From NCBI RefSeq assembly GCF_009928525.1, contig NZ_JAABOK010000003.1, positions 372,001 to 436,000 of the forward strand: a DNA stretch of 64,000 bases. Reading direction: 5' to 3'. Of this stretch, positions 9,751 through 18,830 are shown piece by piece (the first letter of the stretch is position 1; each line of letters begins with the position of its first letter). The stretch is from Chitinophaga solisilvae (GTDB taxonomy: Bacteria > Bacteroidota > Bacteroidia > Chitinophagales > Chitinophagaceae). Position numbers and translations under genes: made by a program. The notes under the pieces were generated by a model, which saw only the letters and a program-made list of their open reading frames with translations, made no database searches and was not told the DNA's origin.

Positions 9751-11820
9751 ATGAAAAAAATTACACTCATTGTACTCGTAATTTTTGCAGGCATAATTAA
9801 CTCCATACAAGCGCAGTATGTGTATGATTACAAGCATACGGCGGATGTCTATTACGGCGCAAAAGATTATTATTCGGCAGCACAGTATTACAATAAAGCC
9901 CTGGGTACCTTTAAAATCAAGCCGGAGCAGGTACTGCCCTATTCCGTTGGTGAAGCGGCAGCACCCAAAGGTAAATTCAAGGACTATCAACAGGTGGTAG
10001 CCCGGCTGGCAGAATCCTACCGCTTATACAATGACTTCGGTAACGCGGAAACATGGTATGCCCAGGTGGTAGGATTCAATAATCCCGCCTATCCGCAGGC
10101 CCGCTACTGGTACGGCGTATGTCTGAGGGCCAACGGTAAATACGACCAGGCCCTGCAGCAGTTTACCGAGTTCAAGAAAAATTATACAACATCCGATGAA
10201 ATCGCCACCCGCGTACCATTGGAAATTGCTAACTGTGAGTTTGCAGTCAACGAATCTAAAAAACAACCGCGTTTTACGATACAGAAAACATCCGGAAATG
10301 TGAACGAAGGAGGCGCTAACTACGCACCAGTACTGCTGGATCAGAATACCCTGATGTTTACCTCTTCCCGCCCGGAAACACCACCATTACCTACATCCGG
10401 TAAGGCGGCCGACAAAAAGAACACCAACCGGAAAGGAACTCCCTATGTAAACGATTTATACACCGCTACCGGCAGCAACAATACGTATGATAACAGCAGG
10501 AAATTAAATATTCCCCTGTCTAAAGGTGTAGATCAGGGCGTATCTGCATTATCGCCGGATGGTAATTCCCTCTACCTTACCCGGTGGAATACCAAAAATG
10601 GAGAAAGACATGCTTCTGTTTATATCAGCATTAAACAGAATGGCGCCTGGGCAGAACCCAAAGTATTAGGCAGCAACGTGAACGTAGAAGGATATAACTC
10701 CATGCAGCCTTTCATTACAGCGGACGGCAAATACCTGTTGTTTACTTCTAACCGGCCAGGGGGCATGGGTAAAAATGACCTGTGGTATTGCGTGATGACC
10801 GGCAATACGCCGGGAAGCGCCCGTAATATGGGGACAGCAATCAATACCAAGGATGAAGAACAAGCCCCCTTTTATGACCAGGAGAAAAATCTGCTGGTAT
10901 TCAGCACAGATGGCCGTGTAGGCCTCGGCGGACTTGATTTCTTCTCCAGCGAAGGCGATTTCGGTACCTGGTCTGTACCGGTAAATATGGGTATGCCACT
11001 CAATTCTCCCAAAGATGATATCTACTATACCGCATTGGATAATTCACATCCTTTTGCAGCAGGCTTCATCAGCTCCGACAGAGAATCTGTTTGCTGCCTG
11101 GAAGTATTTGGCGTGAACAGGGTACGCAAAATAGCGAGCGGACTGATTATCGACTGCGATACCCGGAAACCGCTGGAAGGTGCTACCGTTACCCTGATAG
11201 ACACAGTACGGAGGAAAAATATCAATAAGGTAACGCTCGGACCTAGTGGCCGATACACCTTCGAAGTAGATGTACAGCGCTACTATAAAGTAGTAGCCGA
11301 AAAGGAAAACTATTTCACCAAAGCATTTTACTTCAATACAGATACTTTAAACAGAGTGGATTCTATGGATAATCCTACTGTTTGTATCAAACATTATGAA
11401 ATTGAAAAACCAATTGTGCTGAATAATATCTACTACGATTTTGGTAAGGCTACCTTACGTCCTGAATCCAAAATTGTACTGGATACTGTAGTGGGCATTC
11501 TCAATGATAACCCCAAAATGACTATTGAAATGAGTGCGCATACAGATAGCGTAGGCTCTGTGAAATTCAATGATAAATTATCACAGGACCGTGCGCAGTC
11601 ATGCGTGGATTATCTTATCAGCAGAGGTATTTCACCTGCCCGCCTGATTGCAAAAGGGTACGGCAAATCACGCCCGGTTGCGCCGAACTCACTGCCTAAC
11701 CATAAGGATAATCCTGAAGGCCGTCAGCTGAACAGAAGAACAGAGTTCAAGGTACTCCGCAGGCAGGTACAGGTGCCAGCCAGTAATGATGACAGCGGTA
11801 GTACACAGTCAACACAATAA
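9751..11820 (+). CDS. PorE-like TPR / beta-propeller / OmpA protein
   Basis: The protein has 689 residues from the ATG at 9751, which starts the signal peptide (MKKITLIVLVIFAG, ending I-Q-A-Q). Domain order: TPR-like helices (about 20-150, with Y-Y-S-A-A-Q-Y-Y-N-K-A); a WD40/PD40-like propeller (about 190-450, blades with L-S-P-D-G-N-S-L-Y and T-S-N-R-P-G-G); a carboxypeptidase-regulatory-like beta domain (about 475-560); and an OmpA peptidoglycan-binding domain (about 575-680, with Y-Y-D-F-G-K-A, H-T-D-S-V-G and N-R-R-T-E-F). This architecture matches Porphyromonas PorE, which links the type IX system to the cell wall. It is co-directional with the SprF-like gene, 60 bases after it. Whether it is the core PorE or a paralogue tied to this adhesin cannot be told from the window. 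Confidence 0.85.
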   Translation: MKKITLIVLVIFAGIINSIQAQYVYDYKHTADVYYGAKDYYSAAQYYNKALGTFKIKPEQVLPYSVGEAAAPKGKFKDYQQVVARLAESYRLYNDFGNAETWYAQVVGFNNPAYPQARYWYGVCLRANGKYDQALQQFTEFKKNYTTSDEIATRVPLEIANCEFAVNESKKQPRFTIQKTSGNVNEGGANYAPVLLDQNTLMFTSSRPETPPLPTSGKAADKKNTNRKGTPYVNDLYTATGSNNTYDNSRKLNIPLSKGVDQGVSALSPDGNSLYLTRWNTKNGERHASVYISIKQNGAWAEPKVLGSNVNVEGYNSMQPFITADGKYLLFTSNRPGGMGKNDLWYCVMTGNTPGSARNMGTAINTKDEEQAPFYDQEKNLLVFSTDGRVGLGGLDFFSSEGDFGTWSVPVNMGMPLNSPKDDIYYTALDNSHPFAAGFISSDRESVCCLEVFGVNRVRKIASGLIIDCDTRKPLEGATVTLIDTVRRKNINKVTLGPSGRYTFEVDVQRYYKVVAEKENYFTKAFYFNTDTLNRVDSMDNPTVCIKHYEIEKPIVLNNIYYDFGKATLRPESKIVLDTVVGILNDNPKMTIEMSAHTDSVGSVKFNDKLSQDRAQSCVDYLISRGISPARLIAKGYGKSRPVAPNSLPNHKDNPEGRQLNRRTEFKVLRRQVQVPASNDDSGSTQSTQ

Positions 11821-11878
11821 ACCATTTAAGTAGCCGGAACCCGTTCCGGTACTTCCATATCCTATAATCAAAACGGAA

Positions 11879-11905
11879 AAATAGCCGGCGTTATGCCGGC
11901 TATTT
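11879..11905 (+). terminator. Intrinsic terminator after the PorE-like gene
   Basis: A perfect 11-bp stem (11879-11889 with 11895-11905) has a 5-base loop, and TTTT follows at 11907-11910. A-rich sequence lies on the 5' side, so it could also act for the converging lipoprotein gene on the minus strand. Confidence 0.8.
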
Positions 11906-11993
11906 CTTTTATCATCACTCCGTAATGGGCATACGATAGTAACTACGTTTCATGATAAAAACGTATAATCGTAAACGTTATAAAAGAGATGAA

Positions 11994-12518
11994 TTAGTTG
12001 GCGGATTTACCGAAGTTGCCGATAGCCAGCGTGTCTGTGGAAGTCTTGTTCTGCATTACTTTCAGGTGTGCTGCATAGGCAACAGCATTATCGAACTTAA
12101 AGGCGGTATCCTTACTGGCGCCTGCAGCCTGGCGAACCTTGATAGTGCTTACTTTGCTGAATAATTCAATCTCCTTCATTTCAGCGCCGGTTCCTTTAAT
12201 TTCTTTTGCTAACAGTGTATCAGTGGTAGGTGCTGTTTTAGGACCAAATACGAAGTACAGCTGATGTGCAGCATCTTTGGTGCTTTTAGCCAATGTCAGT
12301 GTAACGTTTACCGTCTTGTCGTTATTCTCCAGGATGGTAACAGTACCTAATGTTTTGGCAGCATCAGCACCTGCGCCACTCAACTGGAAAGTCTTGCTGC
12401 GTGCTGCCGGCGGCGGCGGTGTAACAGCGTCGTCTTTTTTGCAGGAAGTGAAGGCAATACCCAATACGGCGGCAGTCATGACTCCCACTTTGAGAGCACG
12501 TTTGTTGGAAATAAGCAT
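11994..12518 (-). CDS. Surface lipoprotein of unknown function
   Basis: The protein has 174 residues. The N-terminus is a lipoprotein signal with lipobox A-F-T-S-C (Cys26). The residues after the Cys are K-K-D-D, which resembles the Bacteroidota surface-export signal (K followed by two acidic residues), so display on the cell surface is inferred. A proline linker (P-P-P-P) leads to one small beta-rich domain with alternating polar and hydrophobic strands. It vaguely recalls CHRD-type domains, but no diagnostic motif was found. It converges with the PorE-like gene. Function not recognised. Confidence 0.8.
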   Translation of the reverse strand: MLISNKRALKVGVMTAAVLGIAFTSCKKDDAVTPPPPAARSKTFQLSGAGADAAKTLGTVTILENNDKTVNVTLTLAKSTKDAAHQLYFVFGPKTAPTTDTLLAKEIKGTGAEMKEIELFSKVSTIKVRQAAGASKDTAFKFDNAVAYAAHLKVMQNKTSTDTLAIGNFGKSAN

Positions 12519-12945
12519 GATTTCTGTTTTTTATATAGGTTTTAAGATTGCGATTAGTTTGGCATTTATTACAATCAAGGTTTTTCGGCGCTTACTGCAT
12601 ATTAAACGACGCTAAAAATAAAAAGTTACAGTACGTGTAATAAAAAAAGAAAATATCAACATGGTGTGTCGTGAAATGCTTTGCTGGGGCTGATTTTATA
12701 CTGAAATATTTTTTCACTGGTATCGAATAACCTACGGTTGATGTTGCAACTTTAAACTTTTATGTAAAAAAATTAGCGGGTATAAAAAAAACTTTTACAT
12801 TTGTTCCGCACTGAGGTGCAAAAAACTATCGGCATATGCTCTGTTAATTTGCTAACGGTCCTCCCGTTAACCACATTTCCACTTTATTGATCTTGTATTG
12901 CAGCGCTTCCTGCAATGTTTCATTCATTTTCTTTAATGAGTTTAT
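12519..12945. other. 427-base divergent intergenic region
   Basis: This AT-rich spacer lies between the lipoprotein gene (minus) and the MATE gene (plus). No gene of credible length was seen on either strand. It holds the MATE promoter described separately; nothing else was recognised. Confidence 0.6.
12773..12803 (+). promoter_or_regulatory. Predicted Bacteroidota promoter for the MATE gene
   Basis: TTAG at 12773-12776, 19 bases, then TACATTTG at 12796-12803. The downstream box matches TAnnTTTG fully and the upstream box has one difference from TTTG. It implies a leader of about 135 bases. Confidence 0.45.
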
Positions 12946-14361
12946 ATGCCCGTGTCCACATCAATAGTATCACGTATTTCAGCGTTTATTAAATTATTTC
13001 GTATAGCCGTTGCCGGTACTGAAAAGGAATTTACTACCGGCAGTATTAACCGCGCCATTTTTCTGCTGTCTATCCCTATGATCCTGGAGATGGCGATGGA
13101 ATCTTTATTTGCCGTGGTGGATATATTTTTCGTCAGCCACCTTGGTATCAATGCCATCACTACCGTAGGTTTAACAGAGTCTGTACTCACCCTGGTGTAT
13201 ACCTGCAGTATGGGTTTAAGTATGGCAGCTACTGCTGTTGTGGCGAGAAGAACCGGCGAGAAGAATCCGGACGAAGCCGCGCATGCTGCCGTGCAGGCCA
13301 TTTATATTGCACTGGCTATTACGGTTGTCATCGGTATTGCAGGAATATTGTTTGCGAAAAATATTCTTGCTGTAATGGGGGCTTCGCAAGAAGTCATAGC
13401 TTACGGTCACGTATATACGAAAATATTGATCGGTGGCAATGTTGTTATTGTGTTGCTGTTTCTGATCAACGGTATTTTCAGGGGAGCCGGCGATGCTGCG
13501 CTGGCGATGCGTTCGCTCTGGATTGCAAACGGATTGAATATTATCCTCTGCCCATTGCTGATTACAGGCCCGGGTCCTTTACCCGCATTGGGCCTGAAAG
13601 GCGCAGCCCTGGCTACTTTCATTGGCCGTGGTGCAGGTGTTGCCTATCAGCTGTATCATCTGTTTGGTGGTAAAAACCTGATACGTATTGCCCGCAGGCA
13701 TCTGTTACCCGACGGCAAAGTGATGGCTGCTATCCTGAAGATTGCGGCCGGCGGAACAGCGCAGATGCTGATTGCTTCTGCCAGCTGGATTTTCCTGGTG
13801 CGTATCATCTCCCACTTCGGCAAGGATGCTGTTGCTGGCTATACGATTGCTATCAGGGTAGTGATATTTACTATTCTGCCTGCCTGGGGAATGGCCAACG
13901 CTGCGGCTGCGCTGGTCGGTCAGAATCTGGGCGCACAGCAGCCAGACCGCGCTGAACGCTCTGTATGGCGGGCGGCATTCCTGAATATGATTTTTCTGGG
14001 TATTGTTGCCATTGTATTTCTCACCGCAGCGCCGGTTATTATAAGGCTGTTCACAGAAGAACCGGTAGTTGTAAACTATGGCGTGCAATGCCTGCGGCTG
14101 ATGAGCCTTGGCTACGTGTTTTACGCCTATGGCATGGTTATCACCCAGGCCTTTAACGGTGCAGGTGATACGAAAACGCCTACACTGATTAATCTGTTCT
14201 CCCTCTGGATGTGGCAGATGCCCCTGGCCTGGATATTGGCTATATGGTTCAATGCAGGCCCGCAGGGCGTATTCTGGGCCATCGCCATCTCTGAGTCAAC
14301 CGTAGCTGTGGTGGGCATTTTCCTGTTCCGCAGAGGTACCTGGAAACATATAAAGATTTAG
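12946..14361 (+). CDS. MATE family multidrug/cation antiporter
   Basis: The protein has 471 residues, normal for MATE transporters, with about twelve hydrophobic segments. The N-terminal motif I-P-M-I-L-E-M-A-M-E-S-L-F with V-D-I-F-F-V-S-H-L-G is characteristic. The second half repeats it (G-T-A-Q-M-L-I-A-S-A-S-W-I-F and N-A-A-A-A-L-V-G-Q-N-L-G-A), as expected of the internally duplicated fold. Family members exchange Na+ or H+ for organic cations across the inner membrane; the substrate here is unknown. The sugar kinase gene follows 78 bases downstream with its own promoter, so the two need not be co-regulated. Confidence 0.9.
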   Translation: MPVSTSIVSRISAFIKLFRIAVAGTEKEFTTGSINRAIFLLSIPMILEMAMESLFAVVDIFFVSHLGINAITTVGLTESVLTLVYTCSMGLSMAATAVVARRTGEKNPDEAAHAAVQAIYIALAITVVIGIAGILFAKNILAVMGASQEVIAYGHVYTKILIGGNVVIVLLFLINGIFRGAGDAALAMRSLWIANGLNIILCPLLITGPGPLPALGLKGAALATFIGRGAGVAYQLYHLFGGKNLIRIARRHLLPDGKVMAAILKIAAGGTAQMLIASASWIFLVRIISHFGKDAVAGYTIAIRVVIFTILPAWGMANAAAALVGQNLGAQQPDRAERSVWRAAFLNMIFLGIVAIVFLTAAPVIIRLFTEEPVVVNYGVQCLRLMSLGYVFYAYGMVITQAFNGAGDTKTPTLINLFSLWMWQMPLAWILAIWFNAGPQGVFWAIAISESTVAVVGIFLFRRGTWKHIKI

Positions 14362-14392
14362 TTTACGCTTTCTGCATAAGTAATTACCTTTG
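14362..14392 (+). promoter_or_regulatory. Predicted promoter for the PfkB kinase gene
   Basis: TTTA at 14362-14365, 19 bases, then TACCTTTG at 14385-14392. The -7 box is a full TAnnTTTG match and the -33 box has one difference. Transcription would start about 40 bases before the ATG. Confidence 0.55.
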
Positions 14393-14439
14393 CCTGATTT
14401 TGCATTAAACCTAACACTAATAAACACCAGAAAAACAAT

Positions 14440-15363
14440 ATGTCACTCACAGTCGTAGGCACTATGGCGTTCGATGAAATTGAAACGCCCTTTGGGAAAT
14501 CAGGTAAAATTATCGGTGGTTCTGCTACTTATATCGCGTGGGCAGCTTCCAACTTTGTAAAGCCTATCAATCAGGTTTCTGTAGTTGGCGAAGACTTTCT
14601 GCAGTCCGAACTGGATGCACTGACTGCCAAAGGCGTTGCATTGGATGGCGTACAGATCAAGAAAGGCGAAAAATCTTTCTACTGGTCCGGTAAATATCAT
14701 ATGGATATGAACACCCGCGATTCACTGGTAACAGATCTCAACGTGCTGGCCGATTTCAACCCGGTTATTCCTGAAAGCTACCAGGGAAGCGAATTCCTGA
14801 TCCTGGGTAACTTAACGCCACAGGTGCAGATGAGCGTACTGGATCAGCTGAAGGTAAGACCTAAGCTGATTGTGATGGACACCATGAACTTCTGGATGGA
14901 AGTAGCGCTGGATGACCTGCTGAAAGTGCTGAAGAAAGTGGACGTATTGATGGTGAATGACAGTGAAGCGCGTCAGCTGAGCGGTGAATATTCCCTCGTG
15001 AAAGCTGCCCGCAAAATCCTGACCATGGGCCCCCGTTACCTGATTATCAAGAAAGGTGAACATGGCGCGCTGTTGTTCCACGAGAACCATGTTTTCTTTG
15101 CTCCTGCTATGCCGCTGGACGATGTATACGATCCAACCGGCGCCGGCGATACTTTCGCAGGCGGCTTTATCGGTCACCTGGCTAAAACAAAGGATGTTTC
15201 TTTCGAGAACATGAAAACAGCCATCATCATCGGTTCTGCCATGGCGTCTTTCTGCGTGGAAAAATTCGGTACTGAACGTCTGAGAGAAGTAACCCAGGAA
15301 GAAATCTCTGCCCGCCTCGAACAATTTGTTCAGCTGGTAAACTTTGACATCGACCTGGTTTAG
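14440..15363 (+). CDS. PfkB (ribokinase) family sugar kinase
   Basis: The protein has 307 residues, cytoplasmic. It shows the family fold markers: an N-terminal G-G-S-A-T-Y motif for the sugar site (about residues 27-32) and the C-terminal signature D-P-T-G-A-G-D-T-F-A-G-G-F, whose Asp is the catalytic base and whose G-A-G-D forms the anion hole. N-D-S-E-A lies in the middle. The substrate (ribose, adenosine, fructose or other) cannot be assigned from these motifs, and no sugar-pathway neighbour helps. The gene converges with the S1/P1 nuclease gene across a long hairpin that probably terminates both. Confidence 0.9.
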   Translation: MSLTVVGTMAFDEIETPFGKSGKIIGGSATYIAWAASNFVKPINQVSVVGEDFLQSELDALTAKGVALDGVQIKKGEKSFYWSGKYHMDMNTRDSLVTDLNVLADFNPVIPESYQGSEFLILGNLTPQVQMSVLDQLKVRPKLIVMDTMNFWMEVALDDLLKVLKKVDVLMVNDSEARQLSGEYSLVKAARKILTMGPRYLIIKKGEHGALLFHENHVFFAPAMPLDDVYDPTGAGDTFAGGFIGHLAKTKDVSFENMKTAIIIGSAMASFCVEKFGTERLREVTQEEISARLEQFVQLVNFDIDLV

Positions 15364-15373
15364 TACCATTTCA

Positions 15374-15470
15374 TTATTTGGTTATTTGAGATTTTGAATA
15401 AAATAGAGAAGCCCCCTGAACTGCTCAGGGGGCTTCTCTATTTTATTCAAAATCTCAAATAACCAAATAA
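15374..15470. repeat. Perfect 46-bp inverted repeat with octamer arms; bidirectional terminator
   Basis: Arms 15374-15419 and 15425-15470 are exactly complementary with a 5-base loop. The outer part of the arm is made of octamers (TTATTTGG, TTATTTGA, GATTTTGA); the inner part is GC-rich (GAAGCCCCCTGA). It fills the whole gap between two convergent genes and can serve as a terminator for both. On the minus strand the adjoining octamer TTATTTAG supplies the stop codon of the nuclease gene. The 22 bases at 15457-15478 recur exactly at 26801-26822. Confidence 0.9.
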
Positions 15471-16262
15471 CTAAATAAAAATGCTGTTGAGGATGGAGGC
15501 GAGTCTTACACCACCTTTCAGGAGCTGTTGATTCAGATCGTTCAGGAATACGTAGTTATAACGGTAGCTGAGCTTGGAATCCGGTTTGGTATAGCCGTAG
15601 ATCCTGTCTGCCAGCAGATGAGATTCAAACATCCAGTCTGCAATGGAACCGCTCTGCATGATTTTCACCTGCTGAGGGGTGGCAATATCAATGGCTTTGG
15701 TGTATTCGGTGTAGCTGAGCTGCTGAAAATCAATGAGGTGTTCATCCCATACCCGGTGCAGGTTGGAAGGCTTGTCGAACCACATCACATTGATTTTGTT
15801 ACCACCCTGATCTTCGTCTCTGCCAACATGCAGGGGCATGTGCATATCACCGATCATATGTGCCAGAAAAGTGAGGGCAAACCATTTCTTATCTGCCGCC
15901 AGGCGCGTATTTTTCAGGTCTTTCATCATGGCCTGCGTCTGGGTGTAGAGGTTTTCGCCGGTGGCAGCTTTCAGCATACCGTCAAAGGTAGTCCTGTCAA
16001 CGCCTCCGGGGAAATCCAGGTAATGCCAGCGGTTGGTATTGTCGTATTGATGCGTGGTGTCCGATTTGATGAAATCAGGCCAGTTGGCGATCATCGCAAG
16101 ACTTTGTCCGCCCAGGATGTTGGCTACTGCCTTCCTGGCTTTGGGAGTCAGGTGTTGCCAGGCAATTTCCGCTACAATGCGGTGACCGTTCGGCCCCCAG
16201 GCAAAGCTGGCCAGCGGCAGTAAAAAGGCCACTACAAGGCCAGTCAGCATTTTTTTTCTCAT
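15471..16262 (-). CDS. Secreted S1/P1-type zinc nuclease
   Basis: The protein has 263 residues. A signal peptide ends S-F-A before the mature W-G-P-N-G-H-R; in this family the mature Trp N-terminus and that His are zinc ligands. Further zinc-site motifs are present: W-P-D near residue 61, N-R-W-H-Y, H-M-I-G-D-M-H-M-P-L-H, and H-R-V-W-D-E-H. S1/P1 enzymes cut single-stranded DNA or RNA and remove 3'-phosphates, and act outside the inner membrane, where they may serve nutrient scavenging. The stop codon lies inside the flank of the long hairpin, so the last codons border repeat sequence. Confidence 0.9.
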   Translation of the reverse strand: MRKKMLTGLVVAFLLPLASFAWGPNGHRIVAEIAWQHLTPKARKAVANILGGQSLAMIANWPDFIKSDTTHQYDNTNRWHYLDFPGGVDRTTFDGMLKAATGENLYTQTQAMMKDLKNTRLAADKKWFALTFLAHMIGDMHMPLHVGRDEDQGGNKINVMWFDKPSNLHRVWDEHLIDFQQLSYTEYTKAIDIATPQQVKIMQSGSIADWMFESHLLADRIYGYTKPDSKLSYRYNYVFLNDLNQQLLKGGVRLASILNSIFI

Positions 16263-16367
16263 AAGTAAGTCCTTGATTGAAGCTGCAAAATTAAAGCATC
16301 TTTTTTTAACACTTTAAGATGCCGGTTCTTTAGTATTTTTACATACTTCTCAAACGATTCATCAATT

Positions 16368-18422
16368 ATGTCATTTCAGATACATGCGCCTTATGCTCCT
16401 GCTGGTGACCAGCCGGAAGCAATCAAACAATTAACCGAGGGGCTGAACAGTGGAGAACAATACCAAACCCTGCTGGGGGTGACCGGCTCCGGAAAAACCT
16501 TTACAGTTGCCAATGTTATCCAGAATGTACAACGTCCTACCCTTGTGCTCACCCATAATAAAACCCTGGTAGCCCAGTTATATGGGGAACTGAAACAGTT
16601 CTTCCCGGATAATGCGGTAGAGTATTTCGTGTCCTATTACGATTATTATCAGCCGGAGGCTTATATGCCTGTCAGCGATACCTATATTGAAAAAGATCTG
16701 GCTATCAATGAGGAATTGGATAAACTACGTCTGAAAGCCACGTCTAACCTGCTTTCCGGCCGGAGAGACATCATTGTGGTGGCCAGCGTTTCCTGTATCT
16801 ATGGTATGGGTAACCCGACGGAATATGAGAAAGGTATCATCCGTATTCAACGGGGGATGACTTTCAGCCGCAATGCTTTCCTGCACGGACTGGTAAATTC
16901 CCTGTATTCCCGTACTACCGGCGATTTCAACAGAGGAAATTTCCGGGTGAAAGGCGATACCGTAGATATTAACCTGCCTTATGTTGATTTCGGTTACAGA
17001 ATTACGTTTTTCGGAGATGAAATCGAAGAAATAGAAAGCATAGATGTGCAGAACGGAAAACGTATCAGTACCATGGAGAATGCAGCCATTTTCCCGGCCA
17101 ACCTTTACCTGGCGCCGAAAGATATTATGCAGCAGGTGCTGTATGAAATTCAGGACGAGCTGCATGCACAGGTAGATTATTTCAAGGCCAATGGCAAGCT
17201 GATAGAAGCACAGCGTTTATCCGAACGCGTGAACTATGATGTGGAAATGATCCGGGAACTGGGTTTCTGCAGTGGTATCGAGAACTATTCCCGTTTTCTG
17301 GACCGCCGGCGGCCGGGTGACCGCCCGTTCTGTCTGATGGACTTCTTCCCGAAAGATTTCCTGCTGGTAATAGATGAAAGCCATGTGACCATCCCGCAGA
17401 TAGGCGGTATGTACGGGGGCGACCGCTCGCGTAAGCTGAACCTGGTAGAATTTGGTTTCCGCCTGCCTTCCGCTATGGATAACCGCCCGCTGAATTTCTA
17501 TGAGTTCGAGAACCTGGTACCGCAGGCTATTTTTGTAAGCGCCACGCCGGGAGAATATGAATTAAAGAAAACCGAAGGTATAGTAGTAGAGCAGGTGGTG
17601 CGCCCTACGGGGCTGCTGGAGCCGCCTATTGAAGTGAGGCCCAGTGTAAACCAGGTGGACGACCTGCTGGAAGAGATAGACAAACGCGTACAGAAGGGCG
17701 ACCGCGTACTGGTGACTACCCTTACCAAGCGTATGGCCGAAGAAATGGATAAGTACCTGGGACGCATCAATATTAAATCCCGTTACATCCACTCTGAGGT
17801 GGATACACTGGAACGTATTGAGATCCTGCGCGACCTGCGGCTGGGAAATATTGATGTGCTGGTAGGAGTAAACCTGCTGAGAGAGGGGTTGGATTTGCCG
17901 GAAGTATCGCTGGTTGCTATTCTGGATGCTGATAAGGAAGGGTTCCTGCGTGATGAGCGTTCACTGACGCAGACCGCCGGACGTGCCGCGCGTAATGTGG
18001 ACGGGCTGGTGATTTTCTATGCAGATAAAATGACGGACAGTATGCAGCGGACGATCGATGAAACAGACCGTCGCCGGGAAAAGCAGGCTGCTTACAATGT
18101 AGAGCATAATATTGTACCAAGAACGGTGCGTAAGACGAAGGAACAGATCCTGGGACAGACATCCGTACTGGAAATCAAGCATTTTGATGAGCAGTCGCCA
18201 TATGCTGTACATGATGAAGTAACGCTGGTGGCTGAGGATGCGATGGAGTATGCGAAAGGTGCTTCTGCGGGGGCTAAGACGATCCCGCAGCTGGAGAAGG
18301 CTATTACGAAGGTGAAGAAAGATATGGAGAAGGCTGCCCGTGATCTTGATTTTATGGAGGCCGCGCGGTTACGCGATCAGATGTTTGCTATGGAGCGGGA
18401 ACTGCAGGAGATGAAGCAATAA
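16368..18422 (+). CDS. uvrB: Excinuclease ABC subunit B
   Basis: The protein has 684 residues, normal for UvrB, the DNA-damage verification helicase of nucleotide excision repair. Seen: Walker A G-V-T-G-S-G-K-T (37-44); the beta-hairpin Y-Y-D-Y-Y-Q-P-E-A-Y that threads between strands; V-I-D-E-S-H (Walker B region); the helicase motif A-G-R-A-A-R-N; and the C-terminal UVR coiled-coil (A-A-R-D-L-D-F-M-E-A-A-R-L-R-D) that binds UvrC. It is monocistronic here: the nuclease gene is divergent and an AT-rich gap follows. No LexA-like site was recognised upstream. Confidence 0.98.
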   Translation: MSFQIHAPYAPAGDQPEAIKQLTEGLNSGEQYQTLLGVTGSGKTFTVANVIQNVQRPTLVLTHNKTLVAQLYGELKQFFPDNAVEYFVSYYDYYQPEAYMPVSDTYIEKDLAINEELDKLRLKATSNLLSGRRDIIVVASVSCIYGMGNPTEYEKGIIRIQRGMTFSRNAFLHGLVNSLYSRTTGDFNRGNFRVKGDTVDINLPYVDFGYRITFFGDEIEEIESIDVQNGKRISTMENAAIFPANLYLAPKDIMQQVLYEIQDELHAQVDYFKANGKLIEAQRLSERVNYDVEMIRELGFCSGIENYSRFLDRRRPGDRPFCLMDFFPKDFLLVIDESHVTIPQIGGMYGGDRSRKLNLVEFGFRLPSAMDNRPLNFYEFENLVPQAIFVSATPGEYELKKTEGIVVEQVVRPTGLLEPPIEVRPSVNQVDDLLEEIDKRVQKGDRVLVTTLTKRMAEEMDKYLGRINIKSRYIHSEVDTLERIEILRDLRLGNIDVLVGVNLLREGLDLPEVSLVAILDADKEGFLRDERSLTQTAGRAARNVDGLVIFYADKMTDSMQRTIDETDRRREKQAAYNVEHNIVPRTVRKTKEQILGQTSVLEIKHFDEQSPYAVHDEVTLVAEDAMEYAKGASAGAKTIPQLEKAITKVKKDMEKAARDLDFMEAARLRDQMFAMERELQEMKQ

Positions 18423-18830
18423 GTGATACTTCTTTCAAAACATTATATAGAATTATTTATAATATCATATTGTGATTTTAAATAATGAAATATTATTGTG
18501 ATTATATATAAAGTATTATAAAACAAATAATAAGACAGCATGTTTCTACATTGCTGTAACATCTTGCCCACCTGATTTTTGAAAAATGCTAACTTCTATT
18601 CATACTGTTCATATTTATTTGATAATCAATTAACAAGAGTTAATGTTATCGATTGCATTATTTCAATATAATCTCTCTGAATAGAATTAATATTATTATT
18701 TTATATTATATAATTGACTTAATCCTAATTTATACCCTCTAAATTCAATTTTTTCTATTTTTAAGGCCTTCTATTTGATGTTTTAAATTCCGGATATACT
18801 TTTATTTAAGAAATTTAAAAATCAAATGCT
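18423..18830. other. 408-base AT-rich spacer between uvrB and amt
   Basis: Very AT-rich with runs of TATTAT. No open frame of credible length, no clear intrinsic terminator for uvrB, and no strong match to the Bacteroidota promoter or a sigma-54 box was found. The amt promoter presumably lies in its last 100 bases. Confidence 0.55.

Noticed and set aside
12519..12945. tRNA or small RNA gene in the larger gaps (also 18423-18830, 36575-37011)
   Set aside because: No cloverleaf, no CCA-ready acceptor stem and no conserved RNA motif were seen; the gaps are AT-rich spacers.
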